Shown piece by piece: positions 24,159 to 32,792 of a DNA stretch of 64,000 bases. This DNA is from DASUGC01 sp035606665. GTDB taxonomy: Bacteria; Acidobacteriota; Vicinamibacteria; Vicinamibacterales; SCN-69-37. The DNA lies in NCBI GenBank assembly GCA_035606665.1, contig DATNEY010000003.1, positions 1-64,000 on the forward strand. Reading direction: 5' to 3'. The position numbers were made by a program, and so were the translations under genes. The notes under the pieces were generated by a model. It was not told where the DNA came from. It saw only the letters and a program-made list of their open reading frames with translations, and searched no databases. The first letter of the stretch is position 1, and the number at the start of each line of letters is the position of its first letter.

Positions 24159-26765
24159 CTACTTCCAATTCAGGATGGCGCTGACCGTGCCACGCTCCGC
24201 CAGGGCATTCGGGATGTTCAAGAGAAACCGCTGTCCGTCGGACGAGACGTCGTATTCCCCGATCGTCGCGCGCTTTGTGAAGAGCAGATGCGGCGCAGCC
24301 GGCTCGATGCCGGCCGCCGACGTCTTGATGTCAACTGCCAGGATCTGATTGCGACTGGGACCACCGACGTAGAAGAGCTCCGAGCCGTCGGCTTTCCACC
24401 GGGGCGAAATGCCGCCGTCGCGCGAGACCTGGCGGCGCGTGCGCGGATCGCGCAACGCCCGCACGTACACCTGGTTGCGGCCCGACTCGTCCGACGAGTA
24501 CGCGAGCCATTTTCCGTCGTGAGTGATTCGGGCTTCGGCGTCGCGGCCCTTCGACTGAACGATGGGCTCAGGCTGGCCGGTCCCACTGAACGGCACGAGG
24601 AAGATGTCGCGTCCGGTCTCGGGCCTCGTGTCAGTAATCAACAGACTCTGTCCGTCCGGCAGAAACGAACCGGCGGCTTGCGGACCGACGGAAGGCGCCA
24701 CGATTTCGCGTTCCTGGCCGGCGCCGGATGCCGGACGGGCGTGGACATTCGGCGGACCGTGACGGTCGGCGGCGTACGCCAGTGTGAGTCCGTCCGGGCT
24801 CCACATCGGAACGTTCTCCGTCTGTGGTTCATTCGTTACTTGTGTAGTCACGCCGCGCTTGAGGTCGTGGACGAAGATATCGCCGCTGCCGAGCTTCGGG
24901 TCGCGTGCCGAGTAGGCGATCAAGGTGCCATCGGGCGAGATGCGTACCCCGATGAAGTCGGCCGAGGGCGCCAGGGTCTCGACCTCGGCGCCGCGCCGGT
25001 CGGCCCACACCAGATGTCCGGCCGCGTCCCCGGCCTGGTAGAGGAGCAGATCCGGCGACACCGAAAACGCGCCGAAGCCGGTCGTCGAGAATCCATGCAC
25101 ATGCTCGGCGACCAGCGCAGCCTCGCCGCTGAGCGTAAACGACGTCGTCGCGAACGCCTGCGACATCAGGTTACCGTCGTGCCAGAAGAAGAGGCGGCCG
25201 TCCACGTACTGGGCCCGCGACGTCACACCCGCGACGAGAGTTGGTTCGCCTCCGTCGAGCGATCCGACAAACAACTGGCGCGCATTGCGGTCGAGTTGGA
25301 TCGTGCCGAACAGGAAGTGCCGCCCATCGGGAAGGAACTCGGGCCAGATCAGCGGCCACTGGCCCTCACGAAGGAGCGCAGGCGTACCGCCCGAGGCCTT
25401 GACCTGCTTCAGCTGTCGCGTCGTCCATTCCGCGAAGACAATCACGCCATCGCCATTCCACGTGCCGTTGACGCCGATCCCTTCCACCTTGCACACCGTT
25501 TCGGTAGTGCCGCCTCCAAGCGCTCTGCGTCGAATCTCACCGCCGGCGACAAACGCCACCGTCTTGCTGTCAGGAGACCAGAACGGCGCGACGGCGCCGG
25601 CGGTGTCAGCCAGCAGCACGGGCGTGGCCTGGTCGAGGGTCTTGATCCAGACGCCCGATCGCGACTGGGTGATGAATGCAATGTGCCGGCCGTCCGGCGA
25701 CGCTGCAAAGTACGGGTCTGAATCCGTGAATCGCGGAATGGCGTCGGAGGGCGGGGCGTCAAGCGTGAAGTACACCGTTGAACCGGGCGGGGCCGTGGAG
25801 CGGGAGGCATAAAGCATCGCTCCAAGCCCGATCGTCGCCAGCGCGAGGATCGAAGCCGCGGCGACCAGCCACACGGGAACCCGCGCACTGGATGTCGATG
25901 GAGAAGCGAGCCGCGCTGGCGCGCCTGCCATGGCGAGCACGCGTTTCACATCCGCCATCGACTGCCAGCGGTCGTCCGGATCTTTCGACAACGCACCTTC
26001 AACGACGGACTGGACCGCGAGAGGAACGTCGATGCCGGTGGACGACAGCGGCGCAGGCGGCGTTGCCAGGATGGCCTTGATCAGTTCCCCATCGGTAGAA
26101 GCCTCGAACGGACGCCTGCCTGAAATCATCTGGTACAGGAGGCAGCCGAACGCCCAGACGTCAGTCCGGCTGTCAGTGGCCTGGCCGAGTACCTGCTCCG
26201 GGGCCATGTAGGGAAGCGTGCCCATCACCCGTCCGTTCTGCGTCAGGACCTCGCGCGTCTGGGTGTTGGAGAGATCCGCGAGCGGCGGCGTCGCGACTTT
26301 GGCGAGACCGAAGTCGAGCAGGCGCGGTCCGGTCGGCGTCAGCATCACATTGCCCGGCTTCAGATCTCGATGGACGACGCCGCGGCGGTGCGCGCGATCG
26401 AGCGCGTCCGCGATGTGGATGGCCAGCGGGAGTACCTCAGCCATCGGCATCGGACCGCGAGCGATCCGCGCAGCCAGGGTCTCGCCTGCAAGGAACGGCA
26501 TGACGAAGTAATCGACATCGCCCTCACGGCCGACGTCGTGCAAGCCGCATATGTGTGGGTGATCGAGCGACGCGACAATCTGCGCCTCTCGTTTGAACCG
26601 TTCGCGATGCTCGCTGTCGCGGCCGGCCCAGTCGCGCAAGACTTTGATCGCGACGGATCGATCGAGGCGTGTATCGCGCGCTCTGTAGACTTCGCCCATG
26701 CCTCCCGCGCCGATGGGGGCGACGATCTCGTAAGGACCTAGCCTGGCGCCGGTCGGCAATGACAT
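24159..26765 (-). CDS. Ser/Thr protein kinase with PD40/TolB-like propeller
   Basis: 868 residues from ATG 26765. A complete eukaryotic-type kinase occupies residues 12-275: glycine loop GAGGMGEVY, VAIKVL lysine, HRDLKPGN catalytic loop, DFGLAK, GTLPYMAPEQ and DVWAFG. A single membrane helix lies near 305-325, then a six-bladed-type propeller of TolB/PD40 repeats (FAASPDGRHIAFI, FWSPDSKTVAFVA, RISPDGTLIAYSA, WSPDGLTLAYAAD, YSSDESGRNQVYV). The likely logic is an external propeller sensor with a cytoplasmic kinase; substrates are unknown. The open frame upstream to 27020 is antisense to the amidase gene and is not included. Confidence 0.93.
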   Translation of the reverse strand: MSLPTGARLGPYEIVAPIGAGGMGEVYRARDTRLDRSVAIKVLRDWAGRDSEHRERFKREAQIVASLDHPHICGLHDVGREGDVDYFVMPFLAGETLAARIARGPMPMAEVLPLAIHIADALDRAHRRGVVHRDLKPGNVMLTPTGPRLLDFGLAKVATPPLADLSNTQTREVLTQNGRVMGTLPYMAPEQVLGQATDSRTDVWAFGCLLYQMISGRRPFEASTDGELIKAILATPPAPLSSTGIDVPLAVQSVVEGALSKDPDDRWQSMADVKRVLAMAGAPARLASPSTSSARVPVWLVAAASILALATIGLGAMLYASRSTAPPGSTVYFTLDAPPSDAIPRFTDSDPYFAASPDGRHIAFITQSRSGVWIKTLDQATPVLLADTAGAVAPFWSPDSKTVAFVAGGEIRRRALGGGTTETVCKVEGIGVNGTWNGDGVIVFAEWTTRQLKQVKASGGTPALLREGQWPLIWPEFLPDGRHFLFGTIQLDRNARQLFVGSLDGGEPTLVAGVTSRAQYVDGRLFFWHDGNLMSQAFATTSFTLSGEAALVAEHVHGFSTTGFGAFSVSPDLLLYQAGDAAGHLVWADRRGAEVETLAPSADFIGVRISPDGTLIAYSARDPKLGSGDIFVHDLKRGVTTQVTNEPQTENVPMWSPDGLTLAYAADRHGPPNVHARPASGAGQEREIVAPSVGPQAAGSFLPDGQSLLITDTRPETGRDIFLVPFSGTGQPEPIVQSKGRDAEARITHDGKWLAYSSDESGRNQVYVRALRDPRTRRQVSRDGGISPRWKADGSELFYVGGPSRNQILAVDIKTSAAGIEPAAPHLLFTKRATIGEYDVSSDGQRFLLNIPNALAERGTVSAILNWK

Positions 26766-26805
26766 GGAGGGTGGCTGAACGAATGTTAGCCCAGCCGGCG
26801 GACTG

Positions 26806-28563
26806 TCACTTGCGTTCGATTCTTCCCTCGCGCGCCGGCGTGACCGGCAGCAGGCCTTTCTCCACGAGCACCGGCGGCTTGCGGAGGTGCGTCGCCTGCT
26901 CCCAGGCGTAGGCGACAGCCAGGAGATCACCGTCGGTCCAGGGGCGCGCGGAGAATTCCAGGCCGAAGGGCAGACCGCTCGCGTAAAACCCGGCGGGGAC
27001 GACGACCGCAGGAACGCCAATCATGTTGATCCAGCTGGTGGCCGAGTGAGGCCCCTCGCTCACGCGGCCATCCTGCGGCATCGTCTCGTCCGGCGGCGGC
27101 ATCTGAATGGCCGGATACACGAGTCCATCGAGCTTCAGGCGATCGAGCGTCACGAGATAGGCGGCGAGCATCGCGCGGCGGGGCGCGTGATACATCCGCT
27201 CGGCGTCGGGGTCCTTCTCGAGGACGCGCTGATCGATCACAACGCCGCCGAGCTTCCGGAAGAAGTCCTCGGATCCGATCGATGACGTGAAGAGCGGCTT
27301 GCCGGTGGCCTTGAGGTATTCGGCGGCGGAGTGATACTCCGGCGGCCCGAACGTCGAAAGAAACTGGTTCGTTCCGTCCTGCATATAGGCGTACGTGGAG
27401 ACGCGTGTCGCCAGTTTCGCAAAGCTCAACGGAAGGATGCTGTCGTCGATGACGACCTCGGCGCCGGCGGCGCGAAGCGCCTCGACGGCCTTCATGAAGG
27501 CCGCGCGCGTCTCGGGCCGGAGCGGCATGTTCGCTGCCGTACGCAGCTTCTCGAAGGCAGGCTCGGGAACGATCGACGGGACGCCGTGGAAGGGGATACC
27601 GTCGCCGGCGAGGATGAAGGCCGGCACACCGAAGCGCTTGCCCTTCAGCGCATCGTTCTTCAGATACGGTTCGTAGGGCGCGCCCTGCGCAGTACCAGGC
27701 ACCGCCATACTCCTCGGATCGAGTGGATCGCCTGGTCCGCCATTCATCACTCCGGCCATCACTGAGAGTGCGATTGCAGCGTCGGTCGTCGTGCGGGTGA
27801 TGGGACCCGTGTTGTCGAGGAGCCAATCGAGCGGCGCGATGCCCGCGATGCTCACGAGTCCGCGGGTGGGATACACACCGACGAGCGCGCTCGTGGCTGC
27901 GGGCATACGGATGGAGTTGCCGGTGTCCGTGCCGTTGCCGAGAACCGCCATGTTGGCTGCTACGGCCGTCACGATTCCACCGGACGATCCGCCTGGCGAG
28001 AATCGCACGTCATACGCGTTGCCCGTGCGGCCGTACGAGCTGCTTCGATTCGTGTCGCTGTTCGCCAGGTCGGGCATGTTCGCGATCCCGACGATGATGG
28101 CGCCCGCCTCTCTGAGCCGCGCGACGATGGTCGCATCCTGCGGCGCGATGAGCTCATGGCCCGCGCGCGTGAATCCCTCCCATCCGGCCGTGGTCACTTC
28201 ACCTTTGATGGACGTGTTGGCCTTGATGACGATGGGCACGCCCCAGAGAGGCCGCGGCGCATTGCCGATGCCCCCTGCAGGAAAGTCGTCCTGCCGCTTT
28301 GCCTCGGCAAGCGCACTCGTTCGCAGAACCGTCTCGATGGCGCCGTAGATACCGTTGTAGCGGTCGATGCGATCCAGATGCCAGCGCACGACCTGCGTCA
28401 CGGTGTATTTCTTGTCCTTGTAGAACCTGTGCAGCTGCTGCACCGTGACGTCGAGCAGATCGCTATCGAGGGTGGCGCCCGTCTCCGGCGGCCGTTCAGG
28501 CCCGGGCGCGCAGGCTGGAACGGCGAAGAGCAGCAGGAGCAGCGCGAGCCGGGCCCGATTCAT
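26806..28563 (-). CDS. Amidase-signature lipoprotein
   Basis: 585 residues. A lipoprotein signal (LLLLLFAVPAC, lipobox Cys ~18) precedes an amidase-signature fold. The catalytic Lys is in IVIKANTS, the cis-Ser in SPGGSSGG, and the nucleophile Ser in TDTGNSIRMPA; GVYPTRGLVS and GPITRT follow. It hydrolyses C-N amide bonds of an unknown substrate, probably in the periplasm. Start: TATTCT (28570-28575, minus) then exactly 6 nt then ATG 28563. A second, distinct amidase of the superfamily begins at 62875. Confidence 0.9.
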   Translation of the reverse strand: MNRARLALLLLLFAVPACAPGPERPPETGATLDSDLLDVTVQQLHRFYKDKKYTVTQVVRWHLDRIDRYNGIYGAIETVLRTSALAEAKRQDDFPAGGIGNAPRPLWGVPIVIKANTSIKGEVTTAGWEGFTRAGHELIAPQDATIVARLREAGAIIVGIANMPDLANSDTNRSSSYGRTGNAYDVRFSPGGSSGGIVTAVAANMAVLGNGTDTGNSIRMPAATSALVGVYPTRGLVSIAGIAPLDWLLDNTGPITRTTTDAAIALSVMAGVMNGGPGDPLDPRSMAVPGTAQGAPYEPYLKNDALKGKRFGVPAFILAGDGIPFHGVPSIVPEPAFEKLRTAANMPLRPETRAAFMKAVEALRAAGAEVVIDDSILPLSFAKLATRVSTYAYMQDGTNQFLSTFGPPEYHSAAEYLKATGKPLFTSSIGSEDFFRKLGGVVIDQRVLEKDPDAERMYHAPRRAMLAAYLVTLDRLKLDGLVYPAIQMPPPDETMPQDGRVSEGPHSATSWINMIGVPAVVVPAGFYASGLPFGLEFSARPWTDGDLLAVAYAWEQATHLRKPPVLVEKGLLPVTPAREGRIERK

Positions 28564-28569
28564 GGGCAG

Positions 28570-28575
28570 AGAATA
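28570..28575 (-). promoter_or_regulatory. -10 hexamer TATTCT of leaderless promoter
   Basis: It lies 6 nt upstream of ATG 28563 and there is no ribosome-binding site. The divergent gene at 28605 has its own TATGAT (28590-28595) 9 nt before ATG. Confidence 0.5.
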
Positions 28576-28604
28576 CCGCCGGGCGGCCCTATGATGCAGG
28601 CATT

Positions 28605-29015
28605 ATGCGAAATGCATCCTGGTACTCCGGCTTCGCCAAGGCAGCAGCGCACTTCTGCGGCCGGCCGCGCGTCTTTACTCTGGCGGCGGCGGTCATCGTG
28701 CTGTGGCTCGTGACCGGTCCGATCTTCGGCTTCAGCGACACCTGGCAACTCGTGATCAATACCGGAACGACGATCATCACGTTCCTGATGGTCTTTCTGA
28801 TCCAGAACACGCAGAACCGCGACACTGAGGCCATCCAGGTGAAGCTGGACGAGCTCATCCGCGCGACCAATGGCGCGCACAATGCGTTGCTGGACCTGGA
28901 GGAGCTCGAGCAGGACAATCTCGACGCCTTCAAGTCGAAGTACCAGGCGCTTGCGACCACCGCGCGGGCGCAGTTGCAACAAGGCACCCAGGACACAGGA
29001 ACACCCGAGGCGTGA
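28605..29015 (+). CDS. Low-affinity iron permease-family (Fet4-like) small membrane protein
   Basis: 136 residues. Two membrane helices (VFTLAAAVIVLWLVTGPIFGF and WQLVINTGTTIITFLMVFLI) are followed by the conserved IQNTQNRDTEAIQVKLDELIRA and an acidic helical tail (LLDLEELEQDNLDAFK). This block is diagnostic of the Fet4-like Pfam family. Bacterial members are half-sized, and iron transport has not been shown for most. The name is family-based. Confidence 0.85.
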   Translation: MRNASWYSGFAKAAAHFCGRPRVFTLAAAVIVLWLVTGPIFGFSDTWQLVINTGTTIITFLMVFLIQNTQNRDTEAIQVKLDELIRATNGAHNALLDLEELEQDNLDAFKSKYQALATTARAQLQQGTQDTGTPEA

Positions 29016-29078
29016 CCGGCCGCGCGGCGCCCAGCCGCGATGTAGACTCTGAGCTTACGGTTGTTACCGGAGGAGACT

Positions 29079-29699
29079 ATGGCAACGCCTGCGTGGAAGG
29101 TCAGCGGTCAGTACTATGAGACCTGCAATTGCGACTTCGTCTGTCCCTGCCTGCCCGGTCAAATGGCCGTCCGGCCGAGCAAAGGCGCGTGTCAGTTCGC
29201 GATGGCGTTTCAGATCGAGCATGGAACCTTCGGTGCTGTCTCCCTCGATGGGCTCGGCTTCATTGTTCTTGGAATGACGCCCGAGGAGATGGGCAAAGGG
29301 AACTGGTCGGTGGGTCTCGTGACCGACGCCCGCGCAACAAAAGAGCAGAGCGACGCGATCACGGCAATCGCGAGCGGCGCCGCCGGTGGACCGATGGCCG
29401 CGCTGTCCGGCCTGATCGGCAAGTTCCTTGGCGCGGAGTCCGCCTCGATTGCCTTCGATCGAAAGGGCGCGTCCTGGTCCGTGAAGGCCGCGACGTTCGT
29501 CGACATGGCGGCGACCGGCGCGCAGGGCATGAGGCCGGATGCCGAATTGCAGTTCGCCAACACCGGCCATCCCGCCGCCGACACCTTTACTCTCGCGCAC
29601 GCATCCCGGAGCCATGTGAACGCACTCGGGCTCACCTGGAGTGACGTCACCGGCAAGAACAACGGCCAGTACGCGCCGTTCTCCTGGAAAGGCGAGTAG
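29079..29699 (+). CDS. DUF1326 protein
   Basis: 206 residues from ATG 29079, fixed by GGAGGAG 5-11 nt upstream. The N-terminus WKVSGQYYETCNCDFVCPCLP is the DUF1326 signature; its clustered cysteines (CNCxxxCPC) suggest metal binding. The rest is an OsmC-unrelated beta-rich domain ending NNGQYAPFSWKGE. It is directly followed, in the same frame and separated by a single UAG, by a DUF2182 membrane protein. These families are regularly neighbours, so they probably act together, perhaps in metal handling (inference). Confidence 0.88.
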   Translation: MATPAWKVSGQYYETCNCDFVCPCLPGQMAVRPSKGACQFAMAFQIEHGTFGAVSLDGLGFIVLGMTPEEMGKGNWSVGLVTDARATKEQSDAITAIASGAAGGPMAALSGLIGKFLGAESASIAFDRKGASWSVKAATFVDMAATGAQGMRPDAELQFANTGHPAADTFTLAHASRSHVNALGLTWSDVTGKNNGQYAPFSWKGE

Positions 29700-29750
29700 A
29701 CCGTCCTTTCTCGCACCGACCGCACCGTCATCTCTGTCTGCCTTCTGCTC

Positions 29751-30473
29751 ATGGCGGCGCTCGCCTGGGCGTATCTGATCCATCTCGATCGCCAGATGTC
29801 TGCCTCGATGCGGAGCGATCAACTGATGGCGGATATGGGCATGACGATGGATGTGCCCTGGACGGCTACCGATGCCGCGTTCACGTTCGTGATGTGGGCC
29901 GTGATGATGGTGGCGATGATGACGCCGTCAGCGGCACCGGTCGTAATGCTGTTCGCCGGCATGCAGCGCAAACAGAGTGTACGACGCCTGCCGCTCGTCG
30001 TTGTCATGTTTGCAGGTGGCTACCTGCTTGTCTGGACGGCATTCAGTGCGGGCGCGGCGGCCGCTCAGTGGGCGCTGCATCAGGCGGCGATGCTGTCACC
30101 GATGATGACGACGTCCAGCGCGTGGCTCGGTGGCGGCATTCTGATCGTTGCCGGGATCTATCAACTGACACCATCGAAGCGTGCGTGCCTGACGCACTGT
30201 CAGAGTCCGCTCGGATTCCTGATGTCCCACTGGCGGAACGGCAGAGCCGGTGCCCTCCGGATGGGAATCGCGCACGGGGCGTACTGCGTCGGTTGCTGTT
30301 GGGCCTTGATGTGCGTGCTGTTCGTCGTGGGTGTGATGAACCTGGCGTGGGTGGCCGTACTGACGATCTTCGTCGTCGTGGAGAAGATCGGGCCCGCGGG
30401 CCTCATTGCCACCCGGGTTGCGGGCGGCGCGATGATCATTGCCGGGATTCTGAAGTTGACGCTTGGTTCGTAG
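29751..30473 (+). CDS. DUF2182 polytopic membrane protein
   Basis: 240 residues from ATG 29751, with about six membrane helices. It has the DUF2182 marks FVMWAVMMVAMMTPSAAP, methionine- and histidine-rich segments, YQLTPSKRACLTHCQSPLGFL and HGAYCVGCCWALM. Met, Cys and His placement suggests copper or another soft metal. Family homology seems to start earlier: bases 29700-29750, in frame, encode SRTDRTVISVCLLL leading into the first helix, but no ATG, GTG or TTG is found between the upstream UAG and 29751. See the finding on this junction. Confidence 0.85.
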   Translation: MAALAWAYLIHLDRQMSASMRSDQLMADMGMTMDVPWTATDAAFTFVMWAVMMVAMMTPSAAPVVMLFAGMQRKQSVRRLPLVVVMFAGGYLLVWTAFSAGAAAAQWALHQAAMLSPMMTTSSAWLGGGILIVAGIYQLTPSKRACLTHCQSPLGFLMSHWRNGRAGALRMGIAHGAYCVGCCWALMCVLFVVGVMNLAWVAVLTIFVVVEKIGPAGLIATRVAGGAMIIAGILKLTLGS

Positions 30474-30474
30474 G

Positions 30475-31521
30475 ATGTCCCTGCCACCTGCCCGCCCACC
30501 GCGACGTAAGCGCTACGCAGGAAACAATCCGCGGGCCTTTGCGGACAAGTACAAGGAACTGCAACCGGAGAAGTACCGGGCGGACGTGCAGAAGGTCCTG
30601 GCATCTGGAAAGACGCCGGCGGGCACGCATCGACCCATCATGGTCGCCGAGGTTCTCGAGTGGCTGCGGCCCGCGCCTGGTGAAATCGCGGTGGACTGCA
30701 CGCTCGGCGGCGGCGGTCACGCGCGCGCGATTCTCGAGCGCCTGCAGCCGGGGGGCAGGCTCATCGGTCTCGATGTCGATCCGATCGAGCTGCCTAGAAC
30801 GGAAGCCGCGCTCCGGTCGGCGGGATTCGGACCGGACACGTTCGTGGCGCGCCACACAAACTTCGCCGGCATTGCTCAGGCGCTGACGGCTGAGGGCGTC
30901 AAGGCGGCGGACGTGATCCTCGCTGACCTCGGCGTCTCGTCGATGCAGCTCGACAATCCCGCGCGCGGATTCACATACAAGGAACCGGGCCCGCTCGACA
31001 TGCGCATGAATCCCGCGCGTGGCGAAACCGCGGCCTCGCTGCTTGCCAGAATTGATGAGGGCGAGCTCGCCCGAATCCTCACTGAGCACGCCGACGAACC
31101 ACATTCGGCGTTGATTGCCAGAACGCTCAAGGCGCAACCGATCGGCACGACGAACCTGCTCGAGCGCCTCGTCAGAACGCGACTGATGGCGGACGTCCCG
31201 GGCGCGCAACTGCCGGACGTGAAGATGTCGGTGCGGCGCACGCTGCAGGCGCTTCGCATCGCGGTCAACGGTGAATTCCAGGCGCTCGATGCGCTTCTCC
31301 GCGCGCTGCCGGAATGTCTCGCCCCCGGCGGCCGCGTCGTGTTCCTCACGTTTCATTCGGGCGAGGATCGCCGGGTCAAGAAAGCGTTTCAAGCTGGCGT
31401 CCGCGAGGGAATCTACCGGGATGCGGCTCGCCGCGTCATCCAGTCGACAATGGAGGAGACGCGCGCGAATCGCCGGGCCTCGTCGGCGAAGCTAAGGTGG
31501 GCGGTCCGGGCGCGGGAGTAG
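30475..31521 (+). CDS. rsmH: RsmH-family 16S rRNA (cytosine-N4) methyltransferase
   Basis: 348 residues. The SAM-dependent core matches RsmH/MraW: PIMVAEVLEWL, DCTLGGGGHARAIL (motif I), LIGLDVDP, ADLGVSSMQLDNPARGFTY, GPLDMRMNP, and LTFHSGEDRRVKKAF. RsmH methylates N4 of C1402 in the ribosomal P site. Two oddities: a basic 45-residue N-terminal extension (RPPRRKRYAGNNPRAFADKYKEL) precedes the usual start, and none of the usual dcw neighbours (mraZ, ftsL, ftsI, mur) is present. It may be a second copy with a different target. Confidence 0.85.
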   Translation: MSLPPARPPRRKRYAGNNPRAFADKYKELQPEKYRADVQKVLASGKTPAGTHRPIMVAEVLEWLRPAPGEIAVDCTLGGGGHARAILERLQPGGRLIGLDVDPIELPRTEAALRSAGFGPDTFVARHTNFAGIAQALTAEGVKAADVILADLGVSSMQLDNPARGFTYKEPGPLDMRMNPARGETAASLLARIDEGELARILTEHADEPHSALIARTLKAQPIGTTNLLERLVRTRLMADVPGAQLPDVKMSVRRTLQALRIAVNGEFQALDALLRALPECLAPGGRVVFLTFHSGEDRRVKKAFQAGVREGIYRDAARRVIQSTMEETRANRRASSAKLRWAVRARE

Positions 31522-31529
31522 GTGCGCGT

Positions 31530-31724
31530 ATGCCGATGAAGAGCAAAGCTCAACGGCGGAAGTTTGCCGAGCTGCTGGTGACCGGCAAGATCTCGCCGGA
31601 AGTGTACGAGCGGTGGAACCGCGAAACGGGCAATGCGAAACTGCCTGAACGCGTGCGCCCGAAGCGCGGCCGCAAGGGAAAACGGAAGCCGGCTCGCCGC
31701 AAGGTGTCAAAGAAGAAGCGCTAG
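31530..31724 (+). CDS. Small basic protein, unknown
   Basis: 64 residues, extremely rich in K and R in its C-terminal half (RVRPKRGRKGKRKPARRKVS). It begins MPMKSKAQRRKFAELLVTGKISPEVYERW. The MP-KSKAQRR start recurs in small bacterial proteins of unknown function; the tail resembles nucleic-acid-binding tails. It lies 8 nt after the rsmH-like gene and is probably co-transcribed, so an RNA or ribosome role is possible but unproven. Confidence 0.6.
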   Translation: MPMKSKAQRRKFAELLVTGKISPEVYERWNRETGNAKLPERVRPKRGRKGKRKPARRKVSKKKR

Positions 31725-31759
31725 AATCGGGCCCCCGACGTCTGATTGGCGCCGGCATC

Positions 31760-31936
31760 ATGGCCAATCCTGAGCTCGCGCTCTACATCGTGACGGCCGC
31801 TGGATTGGCGCAATCATCATGTTGCTGGCCAGCGACGTGCGCGCGCGCGGAGGAGCGGCTGATGGAGCCGGCGTTCGCGCAGACGTATCGCGACTACATG
31901 GCCCACACCCGCCGATTCATTCCGGGGATCTACTGA
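31760..31936 (+). pseudogene. C-terminal remnant of isoprenylcysteine/PEMT-type methyltransferase
   Basis: A 58-residue open frame ends RAEERLMEPAFAQTYRDYMAHTRRFIPGIY. This matches the conserved E-E..L....F...Y..Y...T.R.IP..Y tail of membrane methyltransferases of the ICMT/PEMT superfamily. The preceding part is degenerate (LAQSSCCWPATCA) and the membrane helices are missing. It is too short to be functional. Confidence 0.5.
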
Positions 31937-31937
31937 C

Positions 31938-32267
31938 GTGGCTGTTCTCGCCGTTCTTGCTGCGGCAGTCCCGTTTGCGTTCGGCCTGATTCGCCTCGTC
32001 CAAACCGGAAGCGACTCACGCTACCTCGTCGTCGCGGCGGCGTCGCTCGTTGGCGCCGTCGTGGCCACGAGGCTCGCGCGAATCGGCACGGTCGCGGTGG
32101 TGTTCCTGGCATCGACGGTGTTTGCGGTCGTGGCCGCGATGCTGCTCGGCACACATCTGGGGCCGGGCATTCTTGTAGTCGCCGCATCGTTCGGCAGTTG
32201 TTTCGCCGTGGCGGCTGCACTTCGAGGACGGGCAACGAAGAGTCGGGAGCGGGCGTCTTCGATCTGA
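31938..32267 (+). CDS. Small polytopic membrane protein, unknown
   Basis: 109 residues starting at GTG 31938, 1 nt after the preceding stop. It is made almost entirely of three or four hydrophobic helices (VLAVLAAAVPFAFGLIRLV, YLVVAAASLVGAVVATRLA, IGTVAVVFLASTVFAVVAAMLL, GILVVAASFGSCFAVAAAL), with a basic tail. No family recognised. Confidence 0.55.
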   Translation: MAVLAVLAAAVPFAFGLIRLVQTGSDSRYLVVAAASLVGAVVATRLARIGTVAVVFLASTVFAVVAAMLLGTHLGPGILVVAASFGSCFAVAAALRGRATKSRERASSI

Positions 32268-32356
32268 TCGAACCGGTAGGGCGCGCGCTTGTGCGTGGGC
32301 GGGCCTGCCATCAAGGCGTGACTCGAGCACCCATCCTCGTTCGCGCGAGGCGATCC

Positions 32357-32491
32357 AGAAGAAGCGTCACTGCGCTCCACTTCGATAAGAAGTGCAAGCA
32401 ACTGTGCAGTCGTCTGCCGTTCGACCGACGCTACCCGCCTCACTTCGCGATCGAGTTCATCGTCGGAGAGATCATGAATGTTCGTCGCCAT
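32357..32491 (-). pseudogene. N-terminal remnant of DUF222/HNH-endonuclease-type gene
   Basis: The minus-strand start MATNIHDLSDDELDREVRRVASVERQTTAQLLALLIEVE matches the N-terminal helix of the multicopy HNH-endonuclease proteins (LSD..L...V..L...ER..TA.L.A.L.E.D..) common in Acidobacteria and Myxococcota. After about 45 residues the similarity stops; no HNH motif follows. The rest of 32268-32792 shows no gene I can support. It holds only a long palindrome (32733-32750) and a -10 box. Confidence 0.45.
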
Positions 32492-32732
32492 GTTTCGTCA
32501 TAGCACGGCTGGACTGCAACGATTGCCCGGCCGCCCGGAGCTCGTTGCATATGCGAGGCGGTGGCCGGGCCGCTCCAAAGACTCGTCGCATCGATTGACG
32601 GCCTACAGCGGACGGTGGGTTTCAGAAGCGGGACGACGATCAGATCCGGCCCGAGAGACCAGTTCGTCGTGAAGTACTGTCAAGGGCCAAACGCGAGATC
32701 CTGAAATATTGTTTCGGTTCGCTGAGCGCCGA

Positions 32733-32750
32733 ACTCGGCGCGCGCCGAGT
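32733..32750. promoter_or_regulatory. Perfect 18-bp palindrome upstream of zinc-ribbon gene
   Basis: ACTCGGCGCGCGCCGAGT is fully self-complementary and ends 30 bp before the -10 box of the next gene. It could be an operator for a dimeric regulator or a factor-independent stop for upstream transcripts. Confidence 0.4.
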
Positions 32751-32780
32751 CGAAAGTCTCGTGCCACAGCGGCTCCGAAG

Positions 32781-32786
32781 TATCCT
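32781..32786 (+). promoter_or_regulatory. -10 hexamer TATCCT of leaderless promoter
   Basis: It is followed by exactly 6 nt and ATG 32793. There is no ribosome-binding site. Confidence 0.5.
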
Positions 32787-32792
32787 TCCACG

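Noticed and set aside
24024..25721. 565-codon plus-strand open frame
   Set aside because: Antisense to the PD40 kinase; begins in another frame of the phosphatase gene.
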